NCBI GenBank assembly: GCA_023411715.1 | Contig: JAEYOM010000135.1 | Span: 1-13,911 of the forward strand | Direction of reading: 5' to 3' | From: Bacillota bacterium | GTDB taxonomy: Bacteria; Bacillota; Clostridia; Acetivibrionales; DTU013 | Length of the DNA: 13,911 bases | Part shown: positions 1 through 6,162 of the stretch, piece after piece | Numbering within the stretch: the first letter of the stretch is position 1 | Layout: every line of letters starts with the position of its first letter | The notes under the pieces: generated by a model | What the model was told of the DNA's origin: nothing | Databases searched by the model: none | What the model saw: the letters and a program-made list of their open reading frames with translations, nothing else | Made by a program: the position numbers and the translations under genes

Positions 1-290
1 GTTATATCGTTTTCTATGAGTCCGATCTGCCTTTCCCGGATCAATGCCTTGTTTATTCCTGAAACGAAAGTGCCCTTTCCCACTACCGTTTCTATATAAC
101 CTTCCTTTTCGAGTTCCTCATAAGCCCTTTTGGTCGTTATGACACTTATCTTGAGCTCTTTAGCCAGGGCCCTGATGGAAGGAAGCATATCGCCAGCCCT
201 AAGCTCCTCATTGACGACCTGATCGATGAGTTGTTCGGTTATCTGCATATATATCGGTTTATCCGAAGAATTGCTGATAATTATGTTCAA
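1..290 (-). CDS. GntR-family (YtrA subfamily) transcriptional regulator, C-terminus cut by window edge
   Basis: The visible 96 residues contain a winged helix-turn-helix of GntR type. The helix-turn-helix starts at PSIRALAKELKISVITTKRA (about residues 36-55) and is followed by YEELEKEGYIETVVGKGTF, the usual recognition-helix plus wing. The opening IYMQITEQLIDQV is typical of the short YtrA subfamily, about 120 residues long, which has no large effector domain. The start is TTG at 288-290; an AAAGGAG ribosome binding site (298-304) lies 7 bases upstream and overlaps the stop codon of the permease gene, so translation is probably coupled. It is the third gene of an operon with an ABC ATPase and permease. 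By analogy with the Bacillus ytr operon it should repress that operon, probably through the inverted repeat at 1837-1869. The gene order is unusual because the regulator is last. The subfamily call is firm; target and signal are inferred. Confidence 0.9.
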   Translation of the reverse strand, partial: MNIIISNSSDKPIYMQITEQLIDQVVNEELRAGDMLPSIRALAKELKISVITTKRAYEELEKEGYIETVVGKGTFVSGINKALIRERQIGLIENDI

Positions 291-302
291 AGGCGCACTC
301 CT

Positions 303-938
303 TTATGTATTCCGGTTATATGCAAAATTAACGGAGATCTTCAATGAAGCCATAAGAATCAGGATAGCCGCCACCATGGATGCCAGCGTGAATACCGGGC
401 TGTTCAGACCGGAAACAACCTCGGTTATAATATTTGGTATCACTATTGCAATTATTATGGCGATAAACATAAACCACCTGGTCTTCTGGTAGCCAAGCTT
501 GTAATATACAGGAAGCGTGACGCCGAAAAACAAACCGAAAATGAGGAATAGGACGCCGGTTTGCTCATAGTTTATAATATCCTGAAGGGCCGGCTGCTGT
601 TTTCCGATAGCCGGAACAGCCGCTTTTACAAGCAAAAGAATGGCCAGACATATCAGGAATGTGATTGCAGTAAAAGCATAACGTGCTTCAACTATTTTCT
701 TCCTTGATACGGGAAATGCGGGAATGAATATATGCTCATTATACTTGTAATCATAAGCGGCCAGGTACGAAAAAAGCAGATATACGACGAAGATGAAGAA
801 AAAATCTGTCGAGTAGTTTTCGGATATGAGAGACCCTTTCATCATCGTCGGAATAATGATGAAAAAGTAAAACAAACTAAAATACAGGGCCCTTGTATTC
901 TTAATAATACTCCAGTCCTTATACAGCAAGGCTTGCAT
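303..938 (-). CDS. ABC-2 type transporter permease subunit
   Basis: This 211-residue protein is strongly hydrophobic, with about six membrane segments (roughly 17-33, 46-62, 89-108, 127-147, 155-172, 182-203). A short cytoplasmic N-terminus begins MQALLYKDW, and a loop motif PVSRKKIVEARYAF (76-89) matches what I know of the small ABC-2 permeases (ABC2_membrane_5-like) that accompany YtrB-type ATPases. It should form the membrane half of the transporter with the ATPase encoded just upstream. The genes overlap by 20 bases, and a TAAGGGGG ribosome binding site (946-953) lies within the end of the ATPase gene, 7 bases before the ATG. The substrate cannot be read from sequence; relatives are linked to export or resistance under cell-envelope stress. 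Confidence 0.85.
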   Translation of the reverse strand: MQALLYKDWSIIKNTRALYFSLFYFFIIIPTMMKGSLISENYSTDFFFIFVVYLLFSYLAAYDYKYNEHIFIPAFPVSRKKIVEARYAFTAITFLICLAILLLVKAAVPAIGKQQPALQDIINYEQTGVLFLIFGLFFGVTLPVYYKLGYQKTRWFMFIAIIIAIVIPNIITEVVSGLNSPVFTLASMVAAILILMASLKISVNFAYNRNT

Positions 939-1800
939 GTTTATTCCCCCTTACATAATGAACCATTATATCTTCCAGTGAAGCTTTCTCGAGAACCGTG
1001 CCTTTGATGGGATTTCTCAAAAACCATTCCCTGCCGTCTACAAGTGCGGAAAACCCGACTTCCGAATTCATGATCCCTCTGACTTTTTCGGAGCGGGCTA
1101 CATTCTCGCGCTGATCTCTTCCGCCTTTTAAGATTGCGAATCTGGACAGGACGGAGTCTTTATCTTCCGAAAAAATAATTGAGCCGTTGTTTATAAATGT
1201 AACGTAATCCGCAATATTATCAAGGTCTGATGTAATATGGGTGGAAAAAAGTATAGTTTTTTCCCCGTCTGAAATTATCTGCTGGAATATGTCCATCAAC
1301 TCGCTCCGGAATACCGGGTCGAGGCCCGAGGTGGGTTCGTCGAGCAACAAAAGCTCGGCATTGTGGCTTAGTGCGCATGCAAGCATATATTTGACCTTCA
1401 TGCCCTTTGAGTAGGACTCTATTTTTTGCTTCTTATCCAGTCCGAACATATGCATGTAGCGGTCGAAGGCTTTCCAGTCCCAGTTCCTGTAAAACCGCGC
1501 AATAATATTGGCCATGTCCCGGGCGCTCATAAATTCGTAAAATGCCGTTTCTCCTATAACAAACCCTATTCTTTCCTTCAGCGAGGCCGAGCTGTCGTTC
1601 AATTCTTTGCCGAAGAGCCTGATTTGTCCGCCGTCGGGCTTAAGAATGCCCAATATCATGTTTATCGTCGTAGTCTTTCCCGCGCCGTTGGGGCCTATAT
1701 ATCCCATAATGTAGCCCCGTTCTATATTGAATGTGACCCCGTCCAATTTGAAATTTTTATAATTTTTTACCAGCCCGGCTACCTCTAGTGCATTGTTCAT
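919..1800 (-). CDS. ABC transporter ATP-binding protein, YtrB/BcrA-like
   Basis: The 293 residues contain one complete nucleotide-binding domain: Walker A GPNGAGKT (36-43), signature YSKGM (130-134, a variant of LSGGQ), Walker B LLLLDEPTSGLDP (150-162) and the switch histidine at 188 (STHIT). The canonical Q-loop glutamine is not evident; the segment reads GFVIGETAFYEF. FYRNWDW (103-109) is characteristic of ATPases paired with YtrA-type GntR regulators. The C-terminal 70 residues form a regulatory extension. It powers the permease encoded next (20-base overlap). The ATG is preceded by AGGGAG (1808-1813) at 7 bases, and the gene is read from the promoter at 1854-1882. Family assignment is secure; the transported compound is unknown. 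Confidence 0.95.
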   Translation of the reverse strand: MNNALEVAGLVKNYKNFKLDGVTFNIERGYIMGYIGPNGAGKTTTINMILGILKPDGGQIRLFGKELNDSSASLKERIGFVIGETAFYEFMSARDMANIIARFYRNWDWKAFDRYMHMFGLDKKQKIESYSKGMKVKYMLACALSHNAELLLLDEPTSGLDPVFRSELMDIFQQIISDGEKTILFSTHITSDLDNIADYVTFINNGSIIFSEDKDSVLSRFAILKGGRDQRENVARSEKVRGIMNSEVGFSALVDGREWFLRNPIKGTVLEKASLEDIMVHYVRGNKHASLAV

Positions 1801-1836
1801 GTAATCACTCCCTATTGACCATATTGAATACTATGA

Positions 1837-1869
1837 GTATAGTGTATATGTGCATTATATACACTATAC
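1837..1869. promoter_or_regulatory. Perfect 13-bp inverted repeat, probable GntR/YtrA operator
   Basis: Arms GTATAGTGTATAT (1837-1849) and ATATACACTATAC (1857-1869) are exact reverse complements around the 7-base centre GTGCATT. The repeat covers the -10 and part of the spacer of the sigma-A promoter of the ABC operon, so a protein bound here would block RNA polymerase. AGTGTA/TACACT half-sites are typical for YtrA-type GntR repressors, and such a repressor gene is third in this operon. The repeat is seen directly; its recognition by the local regulator is inferred. Confidence 0.8.
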
Positions 1870-1882
1870 ATACTTGCGTCAA
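1854..1882 (-). promoter_or_regulatory. Sigma-A promoter of the ABC transporter operon
   Basis: On the minus strand the -35 TTGACG (1877-1882) and -10 TATAAT (1854-1859) are separated by exactly 17 bases. Transcription should start near 1847, leaving a leader of about 45 bases before the ATPase ATG. The -10 is inside the inverted repeat at 1837-1869. Confidence 0.85.
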
Positions 1883-1922
1883 TAGCGAATGGCAATAATT
1901 TTTTGCGATGATGAGACAGACC

Positions 1923-3032
1923 TTATGCATCCAGAGCGAACCGCGGTTCGGTCCGGAATTCCCTACCTTTCAGATAATTCAGTATTCCTGCGTTTCCTGT
2001 AAAGTCGAATTTCAAACGGCAAGCCCATAGGGCCTGCCACTTCAGCCCAAATCCCCGGTTGACGGCGTTTGTACCGTATTTTCCGTCGCCTATGACCGGG
2101 TGGCCGATAAATGCCAGGTGTGCCCTGATCTGATGGGTCCGGCCTGTGATCAGTTCTACCTCGAGCCTGCTGATATCCCGAGCTTTGCTATAGCTAAGGA
2201 CTTTGTAACCCGTTATTATTTCTGCCGCGCCGGGGGTTTTCCGCTCATTTACGAATACCCGGCTCTTACTGGCGTCCTTCCAAAGATACGCGCGTAATTT
2301 CGCTTCATTTTTTTCCATTTTGCCTTTTACAAGGCACTGATAATACTTCCTGATTTCTCGGTTTTCAATTTTATCAAGAAGAATATCATGGCTCTCCCGG
2401 TTCTTAGCGATTATGACCAGCCCACCCGTATTGCGGTCCAGCCTGTGGCAAAGGGCTGGCTGGAAGCCGGTGTCTCCGGCGGGAGCTCCTTTTTGCTGCA
2501 GATAGGTGCGTACCAGATCGATAAGTGTTCCCTGTAGCTGCTCCTTGTCAGGATGTACAGGGATTCCCTGCGCCTTGTTGACGATCAATATATTTTCGTC
2601 TTCATACACGATGCCGAAACCTATCGCCCCTGATTTCCGGTGTCCCGAAGCATCGGCCGCGCCTATGCCGTCACCGGCCGCGCCTGCGCCGTCACCGTCC
2701 GCGCCTATGCCGTCACCGGCCGCAGGTATATTCCTGCCGTCCTTATGGATATTGCCGCTTTCGGATATCGCTGCTCCCCCGGTACTTTCTCTTGTCGTTC
2801 CGGCTTCCGGAGCATCCTTCAGGCCATACAGAAGTTCATCTATTATGTAGACTTCGAGCTTATCTCCGGGTGAAACCGTATAATCTCTGCCCACCCTCGT
2901 CCCGTTGACTTTTATGTCCCTTTTCCGCAGTGCCTTCTGCAGCATATTGTAGGATAAGCGGGGAAACAGGCTCTGAAGCACATTCTCTATCTTCATGTTT
3001 TTATATTTCTGAGTGATTTCTACAGACTGCAT
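1923..3032 (-). CDS. RluA-family RNA pseudouridine synthase with S4 domain
   Basis: This enzyme of 369 residues isomerises uridine to pseudouridine in RNA, most likely 23S rRNA as in the RluC/RluD group. An S4 RNA-binding domain lies at about 13-72 (LSYNMLQKALRKRDIKVNG). The catalytic domain runs from about 138, with the active-site motif HRLDRNTGG (196-204, catalytic Asp199) and the RTHQIRAHLAFIGHPVIGD motif (298-316). Between the domains is an unusually long linker (about 78-135), low in complexity and with a 7-residue repeat. The ATG at 3030-3032 was chosen because GGAG (3038-3041) sits 5 bases upstream. The in-frame TTG 36 bases further upstream (3066-3068) has no ribosome binding site and overlaps a probable -10. 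The exact target uridine cannot be told from sequence. No clear terminator separates it from the downstream ABC operon. Confidence 0.93.
   Translation of the reverse strand: MQSVEITQKYKNMKIENVLQSLFPRLSYNMLQKALRKRDIKVNGTRVGRDYTVSPGDKLEVYIIDELLYGLKDAPEAGTTRESTGGAAISESGNIHKDGRNIPAAGDGIGADGDGAGAAGDGIGAADASGHRKSGAIGFGIVYEDENILIVNKAQGIPVHPDKEQLQGTLIDLVRTYLQQKGAPAGDTGFQPALCHRLDRNTGGLVIIAKNRESHDILLDKIENREIRKYYQCLVKGKMEKNEAKLRAYLWKDASKSRVFVNERKTPGAAEIITGYKVLSYSKARDISRLEVELITGRTHQIRAHLAFIGHPVIGDGKYGTNAVNRGFGLKWQALWACRLKFDFTGNAGILNYLKGREFRTEPRFALDA
2659..2721. repeat. Three tandem copies of a 21-bp unit inside the pseudouridine synthase gene
   Basis: Units at 2659-2679, 2680-2700 and 2701-2721 read GCGCCTATGCCGTCACCG followed by GCC or TCC on the plus strand. 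Copies 1 and 3 are identical; copy 2 differs at three positions. On the coding strand they add a Gly/Asp/Ala-rich heptapeptide (GDGIGA plus A or D) in frame to the linker between the S4 and catalytic domains. The unit is a multiple of three, so gain or loss of copies keeps the reading frame. Confidence 0.9.
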
Positions 3033-3067
3033 AAAATCTCCATATGATAAATTTCGTATTTCCCTCA

Positions 3068-3076
3068 ATTATATCA
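3068..3076 (-). promoter_or_regulatory. Extended -10 promoter for the pseudouridine synthase gene
   Basis: The minus strand reads TGATATAAT, a consensus TATAAT (3068-3073) with the extended TGN element. No good -35 is present. The predicted start, near 3061, gives a leader of about 30 bases to the ATG at 3032 and argues against initiation at the TTG at 3066-3068. Confidence 0.55.
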
Positions 3077-3178
3077 TAATCCGGCCGATTACCCTGCCAT
3101 TCTATGGTAAGCTGCCCGCAGACATCCATTTAGGATACGGGTGTTGATACGCCGGCATTTGACTATATTTTTTCCAAA

Positions 3179-3190
3179 ATTAGCGCTAAT
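3179..3190. repeat. 12-bp perfect palindrome in a divergent intergenic region
   Basis: ATTAGCGCTAAT reads the same on both strands. It lies between the divergent promoters of the pseudouridine synthase gene and the riboswitch-controlled gene, about 35 bases upstream of the latter's putative -35. It could bind a dimeric regulator or be chance. The rest of 3077-3223 is AT-rich and shows no gene. Confidence 0.35.
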
Positions 3191-3223
3191 ACATCAGTTT
3201 TGTATAAAACCAAATATTTTATA

Positions 3224-3252
3224 TTTATTTTCATAACATTTTCTGTTACAAT
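3224..3252 (+). promoter_or_regulatory. Possible sigma-A promoter for the riboswitch transcript
   Basis: TACAAT (3247-3252) is a good -10, with TTTATT (3224-3229) 17 bases upstream as a weak -35. Initiation near 3259 would place the start just ahead of the riboswitch, which supports the assignment. Confidence 0.4.
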
Positions 3253-3269
3253 TATGTTACAAGCGTGGA

Positions 3270-3452
3270 TAACCTTTGTATCTCCGGTTCGATACGCTGG
3301 TCATTGAATCCTCCATAAATCAATGAAATGGGGGAACGGGGGATTTTCCAATGGGGTGAATCCGAACCCGGGATACGGCTTGGATGCCGGATATACCGGG
3401 CAACGAGGGAAGACTCTTCTACCTAACCCGTCAACTAACCTCGCAAGTGATA
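3270..3452 (+). promoter_or_regulatory. c-di-AMP riboswitch (ydaO/yuaA leader)
   Basis: The leader contains the conserved blocks of this riboswitch class in the right order: GGGGGAACGGGGG (3330-3342), GGGGTGAATCC (3353-3363), GAGGGAAGACTCTTCTACC (3405-3423) and CTAACCCGTCAACTAACCTC (3423-3442) followed by GCAAG. The class senses cyclic di-AMP and usually turns expression off at high ligand. Wall hydrolases and other peptidoglycan-associated proteins are classic targets, matching the gene downstream. No intrinsic terminator lies between the aptamer and the ATG at 3468, and the ribosome binding site starts within about 10 bases of the aptamer, so control is probably at translation initiation. 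The 5' boundary is approximate. Confidence 0.9.
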
Positions 3453-3467
3453 AGGAGAGGAGTACAT

Positions 3468-4619
3468 ATGCGCGTATTCAGGACAACCATCGCCATGGTC
3501 CTGACTATAATGGTCACCGTGGTATTTGGTTCAACCTATGCCTTGGCGTCATCGGGCAGTCTCAAGATCGGATCTGAGGGCAGCAGCGTAGCGGCTCTCC
3601 AGAAAGATCTGGTCAAATTGGGGTATCTGTCTTCCGACCCGACAGGGTATTACGGAGATCTTACAGCGGAGGCCGTCAAAAAGGTCCAGAAGGAATATGG
3701 ATACAGGGCTGACGGTATCGCAGGCGAAACGACGCTTTCATTGATCGACAGGATAATGGGAAGGGAAAAGTCTTCGGCAGGCACCTCCGAATTGTTGAAG
3801 GAGGGCGATGAGAACGGTTATGTAAAGGCTTTTCAAAGCGACCTCATAAAGCTTGGCTATATGGACGCCGAAGCTACGGGTTATTTCGGATCTGCAACCA
3901 AGGAAGCGGTTTTGAAACTGCAAAAGAAAAACGGCTGTAAGGCTGACGGTATCGCAGGAAGTTCAACGCTGGCCCTGGTCGACAAGCTTATAAACGCAAA
4001 AAATTCTGCATCGTCTCCAAAACCGAAGGTCACAGCCGTGAAGTCAGCAGCTACTGCCAAAGCGGCGATTGAAGTCTCGGCCGGCGATTCCACGGGAAAG
4101 GAACCGAAGGCCAAACAGAAGGAGACAAAATCGGCAAGCGATTATGCGCTGAAGTGGTTCGGAAAGGTCGAAGACGTATTTTCCAGGGGAGAAACTGCAA
4201 CCGTACACGATATAAAGACAGGAAAGAGCTTTAAGATCAAGAGGACCTATGGGACGAATCACGCTGACTGCGAGACATTGACCAAAAATGACACCGCAAT
4301 AATGAAAAAAATATACGGCGGGACCTGGAGCTGGGAGAGAAGGGCTGTCATAGTCGAAGTAGACGGGTTGAAAATAGCCGCATGCATGACCGGCTACCCA
4401 CACGCCGGAAGCGACAAATATGCCGCAAACCGTACACTGAGTTCAAGAAGCGGCGGGTATGGCCGCGGCACCAATCTCGACGCGGTAAAGGGCAACAATA
4501 TGAGCGGAGTTTTCGACATACATTTTATCGGCAGCCGGAATCATTACAACAACAAAGTTGATTCCAAGCATCAGGCGCTTGTCAGGGAAGCGGCGCAATG
4601 GGCGGCAAAACATTATTGA
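3468..4619 (+). CDS. Secreted protein with two peptidoglycan-binding domains and an uncharacterised C-terminal domain
   Basis: This exported protein has 383 residues: a signal peptide (MRVFRTT, hydrophobic 8-20, likely cleavage after ALA near 27) and two PG_binding_1 domains (about 31-98 and 107-176, each ending in ADGIAG-S/T-L). A Lys/Ala/Ser-rich linker (177-222) and a C-terminal domain (225-383) follow. The last domain contains TNHADCETL (263-271), MTGYPHAG (307-314), GVFDIHFIGSRNHY (347-360) and DSKHQ (365-369). I do not recognise a named catalytic family there. The clustered His, Asp and Cys residues suggest a metal-dependent or hydrolytic function, which is inference. The ATG at 3468 follows AAGGAGAGGAG; an earlier in-frame start at 3384 lies inside the riboswitch and is rejected. 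The PG domains share an identical 18-base stretch (3707-3724 and 3941-3958), which suggests duplication. Confidence 0.92.
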   Translation: MRVFRTTIAMVLTIMVTVVFGSTYALASSGSLKIGSEGSSVAALQKDLVKLGYLSSDPTGYYGDLTAEAVKKVQKEYGYRADGIAGETTLSLIDRIMGREKSSAGTSELLKEGDENGYVKAFQSDLIKLGYMDAEATGYFGSATKEAVLKLQKKNGCKADGIAGSSTLALVDKLINAKNSASSPKPKVTAVKSAATAKAAIEVSAGDSTGKEPKAKQKETKSASDYALKWFGKVEDVFSRGETATVHDIKTGKSFKIKRTYGTNHADCETLTKNDTAIMKKIYGGTWSWERRAVIVEVDGLKIAACMTGYPHAGSDKYAANRTLSSRSGGYGRGTNLDAVKGNNMSGVFDIHFIGSRNHYNNKVDSKHQALVREAAQWAAKHY

Positions 4620-4623
4620 GCGG

Positions 4624-4695
4624 AAATGCACGTCATCAGCACGAATTAGCAAAGTAAATGCACGTCATCAGCACGAATGAACAAATGCACGTGAT
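4624..4695 (+). repeat. Short direct repeats downstream of the wall-binding protein gene
   Basis: The 23-base unit AAATGCACGTCATCAGCACG plus AAT occurs exactly at 4624-4646 and 4656-4678. A third, shortened copy, AAATGCACGTGAT, is at 4683-4695. Start-to-start distances are 32 and 27 bases. The repeats lie between the stop codon and the terminator, so they form part of the 3' untranslated region. Confidence 0.85.
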
Positions 4696-4712
4696 ACAAC
4701 GGGTAATATTCG

Positions 4713-4738
4713 AAAGGAACCGGATAGGTTCCTTTTTT
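4713..4738 (+). terminator. Rho-independent terminator after the wall-binding protein gene
   Basis: A perfect 9-bp stem pairs AAAGGAACC (4713-4721) with GGTTCCTTT (4727-4735) around the loop GGATA. The run of six T that starts inside the stem's 3' arm ends at 4738. Confidence 0.9.
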
Positions 4739-4814
4739 ATTGGGTATTTATAATGAAAAGTAAAACTGTTCTGTCCGCAGATTGCCTTTAATGCAATTTG
4801 CCTGGGTATACGGC

Positions 4815-5777
4815 ATGAAATTACGTCTCGGTTACGTTGCGATGACTTTGAACCTGGCGGACTCGTCTCCGTCGGGAGCGGTAACATACAAAACATATCA
4901 GGCTCTGCAGGGCGAGGGAGCCAGACGGCACAGGCTGCATAAGGTCACGGAGAAAAACCTGGATAATACGCGCAGGATATTGCTTTACAACAAGGCTATG
5001 GAGATCCCTGTATACAGATTTTCGTCAAAACTCGTTCCTCTGGCGACGCATCCCGACTTGATGGATTGGGATTATACCGGCGATTTCAGCGAGCTTCTCA
5101 GGGAGATCGGTCGGGTGGTAAAGGAGAATGCTTTTCGCGTAAGCGCCCACCCCGATCATTTTACGATAATCAACTCGCCCCTGGACAAGGTCTTTGAGGA
5201 TTCCCTGAGGGATCTGGATTATCACGTCAGGCTGTTCGAGGCAATGGGCCTCGAGGACTACAGATACAAGCTGGTGCTGCATGTGGGCGGCGTGTACGGC
5301 AATAAGAAGGACTCGACTGAAAGATTCTGCGAGAATTTCGTCAAGCTGCCGGACAGGATCAGGAAGAGACTGATCATTGAGAATGACGACAGATCATATA
5401 ACACGTTTGAAGTCCTCGATATATGCAAAAAGCTCAGGGCGCCGATGGCATTGGACGTGCACCATCACCGATGCCTGTGCGGAGGGGAGGAGCTGGGACC
5501 GGTCCTGAATGATATTTACGATACATGGCTGGGTGAAGCCTTCCCGCCGAAGGTTCATTTCTCAAGTCCGAAAAGCGCCCGGGATTACAGAAGCCATGCG
5601 GATTACATCGATTACGCGGAATTTATGGATTTTATCAGTATCGCAGCCAGGACCGGCCGGGACGTCGACGTCATGCTGGAGGCTAAAAGTAAGGATACGG
5701 CGCTGCTGAAGCTTTCCGGGGAGCTTTCGTCCACAGATGGCATAGAATGCCTGAACCATGGCGAGTATATACTTTAA
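4815..5777 (+). CDS. uvsE: UV damage endonuclease UvsE (UVDE family)
   Basis: This 320-residue TIM-barrel endonuclease nicks DNA 5' to UV photoproducts and starts an excision repair route independent of UvrABC. In Bacillus-type spore formers it supports spore UV resistance. Family blocks are all present: MKLRLGYVAM, YRFSSKLVPLATHP (67-80), SAHPDHF (110-116), LHVGGVYGNK (155-164), IIENDD (187-192), ALDVHHH (212-218), PKVHFSSPKS (245-254), SHADYID and LEAKSKD. The metal-site residues expected from the Thermus enzyme have counterparts at His112, His156, Glu189, Asp214/His217, Lys246/His248, His261 and Glu289. The ATG at 4815 was chosen because it aligns with the family N-terminus; upstream in-frame TTG 4782 and ATG 4791 are alternatives. 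None of the three has a convincing ribosome binding site. Confidence 0.95.
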   Translation: MKLRLGYVAMTLNLADSSPSGAVTYKTYQALQGEGARRHRLHKVTEKNLDNTRRILLYNKAMEIPVYRFSSKLVPLATHPDLMDWDYTGDFSELLREIGRVVKENAFRVSAHPDHFTIINSPLDKVFEDSLRDLDYHVRLFEAMGLEDYRYKLVLHVGGVYGNKKDSTERFCENFVKLPDRIRKRLIIENDDRSYNTFEVLDICKKLRAPMALDVHHHRCLCGGEELGPVLNDIYDTWLGEAFPPKVHFSSPKSARDYRSHADYIDYAEFMDFISIAARTGRDVDVMLEAKSKDTALLKLSGELSSTDGIECLNHGEYIL

Positions 5778-5785
5778 ACCAAAAG

Positions 5786-5814
5786 GAATAAATTTAATAA
5801 TAAAGCAGAAAATA
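5786..5814 (+). promoter_or_regulatory. Weak candidate forespore-type promoter before the 46-residue gene
   Basis: GAATA (5786-5790), matching the -35 used by sigma-G/sigma-F, is 17 bases upstream of GAAAATA (5808-5814), which matches the CATWHTA -10 at only 5 of 7 positions. A very similar element stands upstream of sleB (12079-12107). Evidence is suggestive only. Confidence 0.25.
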
Positions 5815-5867
5815 ATCCCAAAATAGTAATCGGATATAAAACCACCAGGGAGAAAGGAGGAAAACAT

Positions 5868-6008
5868 ATGGCCGACAAGAGGAATAAGGCGGCTTGCGGC
5901 GCGGACAAAAAAACCAAGCCATCGGCCGCCAATGACCAACTGGGCGAAAATGCAGGCGAAGGCCGCTTTCAAAAGCATGTTTCTTCAAAAGGCGGGAAAA
6001 ATCACTGA
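5868..6008 (+). CDS. Small basic hydrophilic protein, 46 residues, possible minor spore protein
   Basis: The ATG at 5868 is preceded at 7 bases by AGAAAGGAGG (5851-5860), one of the strongest ribosome binding sites in the window, and the gene has its own terminator at 6041-6082. The product starts MADKRNKAACGADKKTKPSA and ends SSKGGKNH. It is rich in Lys, Gly, Asn and Ala, has no hydrophobic segment and a single Cys (10), and looks disordered. Composition and size recall minor small acid-soluble spore proteins such as SspN, SspO and SspP, but I see no motif that identifies one. It follows uvsE by 90 bases on the same strand. That it is translated is likely; a spore role is inference. Confidence 0.75.
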   Translation: MADKRNKAACGADKKTKPSAANDQLGENAGEGRFQKHVSSKGGKNH

Positions 6009-6040
6009 TCTGAAAATACGGCAGTGAGAGAATGTGCTGA

Positions 6041-6082
6041 CAAGGAACGTTTCTGGCAAATGAAATGTTCCTTGTTTATTTA
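6041..6082 (+). terminator. Rho-independent terminator after the 46-residue gene
   Basis: A 13-bp stem with one G-T pair joins CAAGGAACGTTTC (6041-6053) to GAAATGTTCCTTG (6062-6074). The loop has 8 bases and TTTATTT follows. It separates the small gene from araM. Confidence 0.88.
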
Positions 6083-6162
6083 ATTAGAAGCCACAAAAGC
6101 AGTGGTCAACTATGGACTGAATCAACCATGTATGGTAAAGTTTATTGGAGGGATCAGTCAAA

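Noticed and set aside
2506..2850. Plus-strand frame rich in Ser, Pro and Ala with repeats
   Set aside because: It is the antisense of the pseudouridine synthase linker; the repeats come from the 21-bp units, and the minus-strand frame has full catalytic motifs on either side.
3384..3467. N-terminal extension of the wall-binding protein from an upstream start
   Set aside because: The extension is encoded inside the c-di-AMP aptamer, and the ATG at 3468 has its own ribosome binding site followed directly by a signal peptide.
4624..4695. CRISPR-like array
   Set aside because: There are only two exact copies and one partial copy, with 9-base and 4-base spacers and no cas genes; spacer lengths are far too short.
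4749..4754. TATAAT as a promoter for uvsE
   Set aside because: It is a good -10, but the -35 position falls in the terminator stem and does not match; too weak to call.
6002..6027. Hairpin TCACTG/CAGTGA just after the 46-residue gene
   Set aside because: Its 6-bp stem has a 14-base loop and no T-run; the strong terminator at 6041 explains the end of the transcript.
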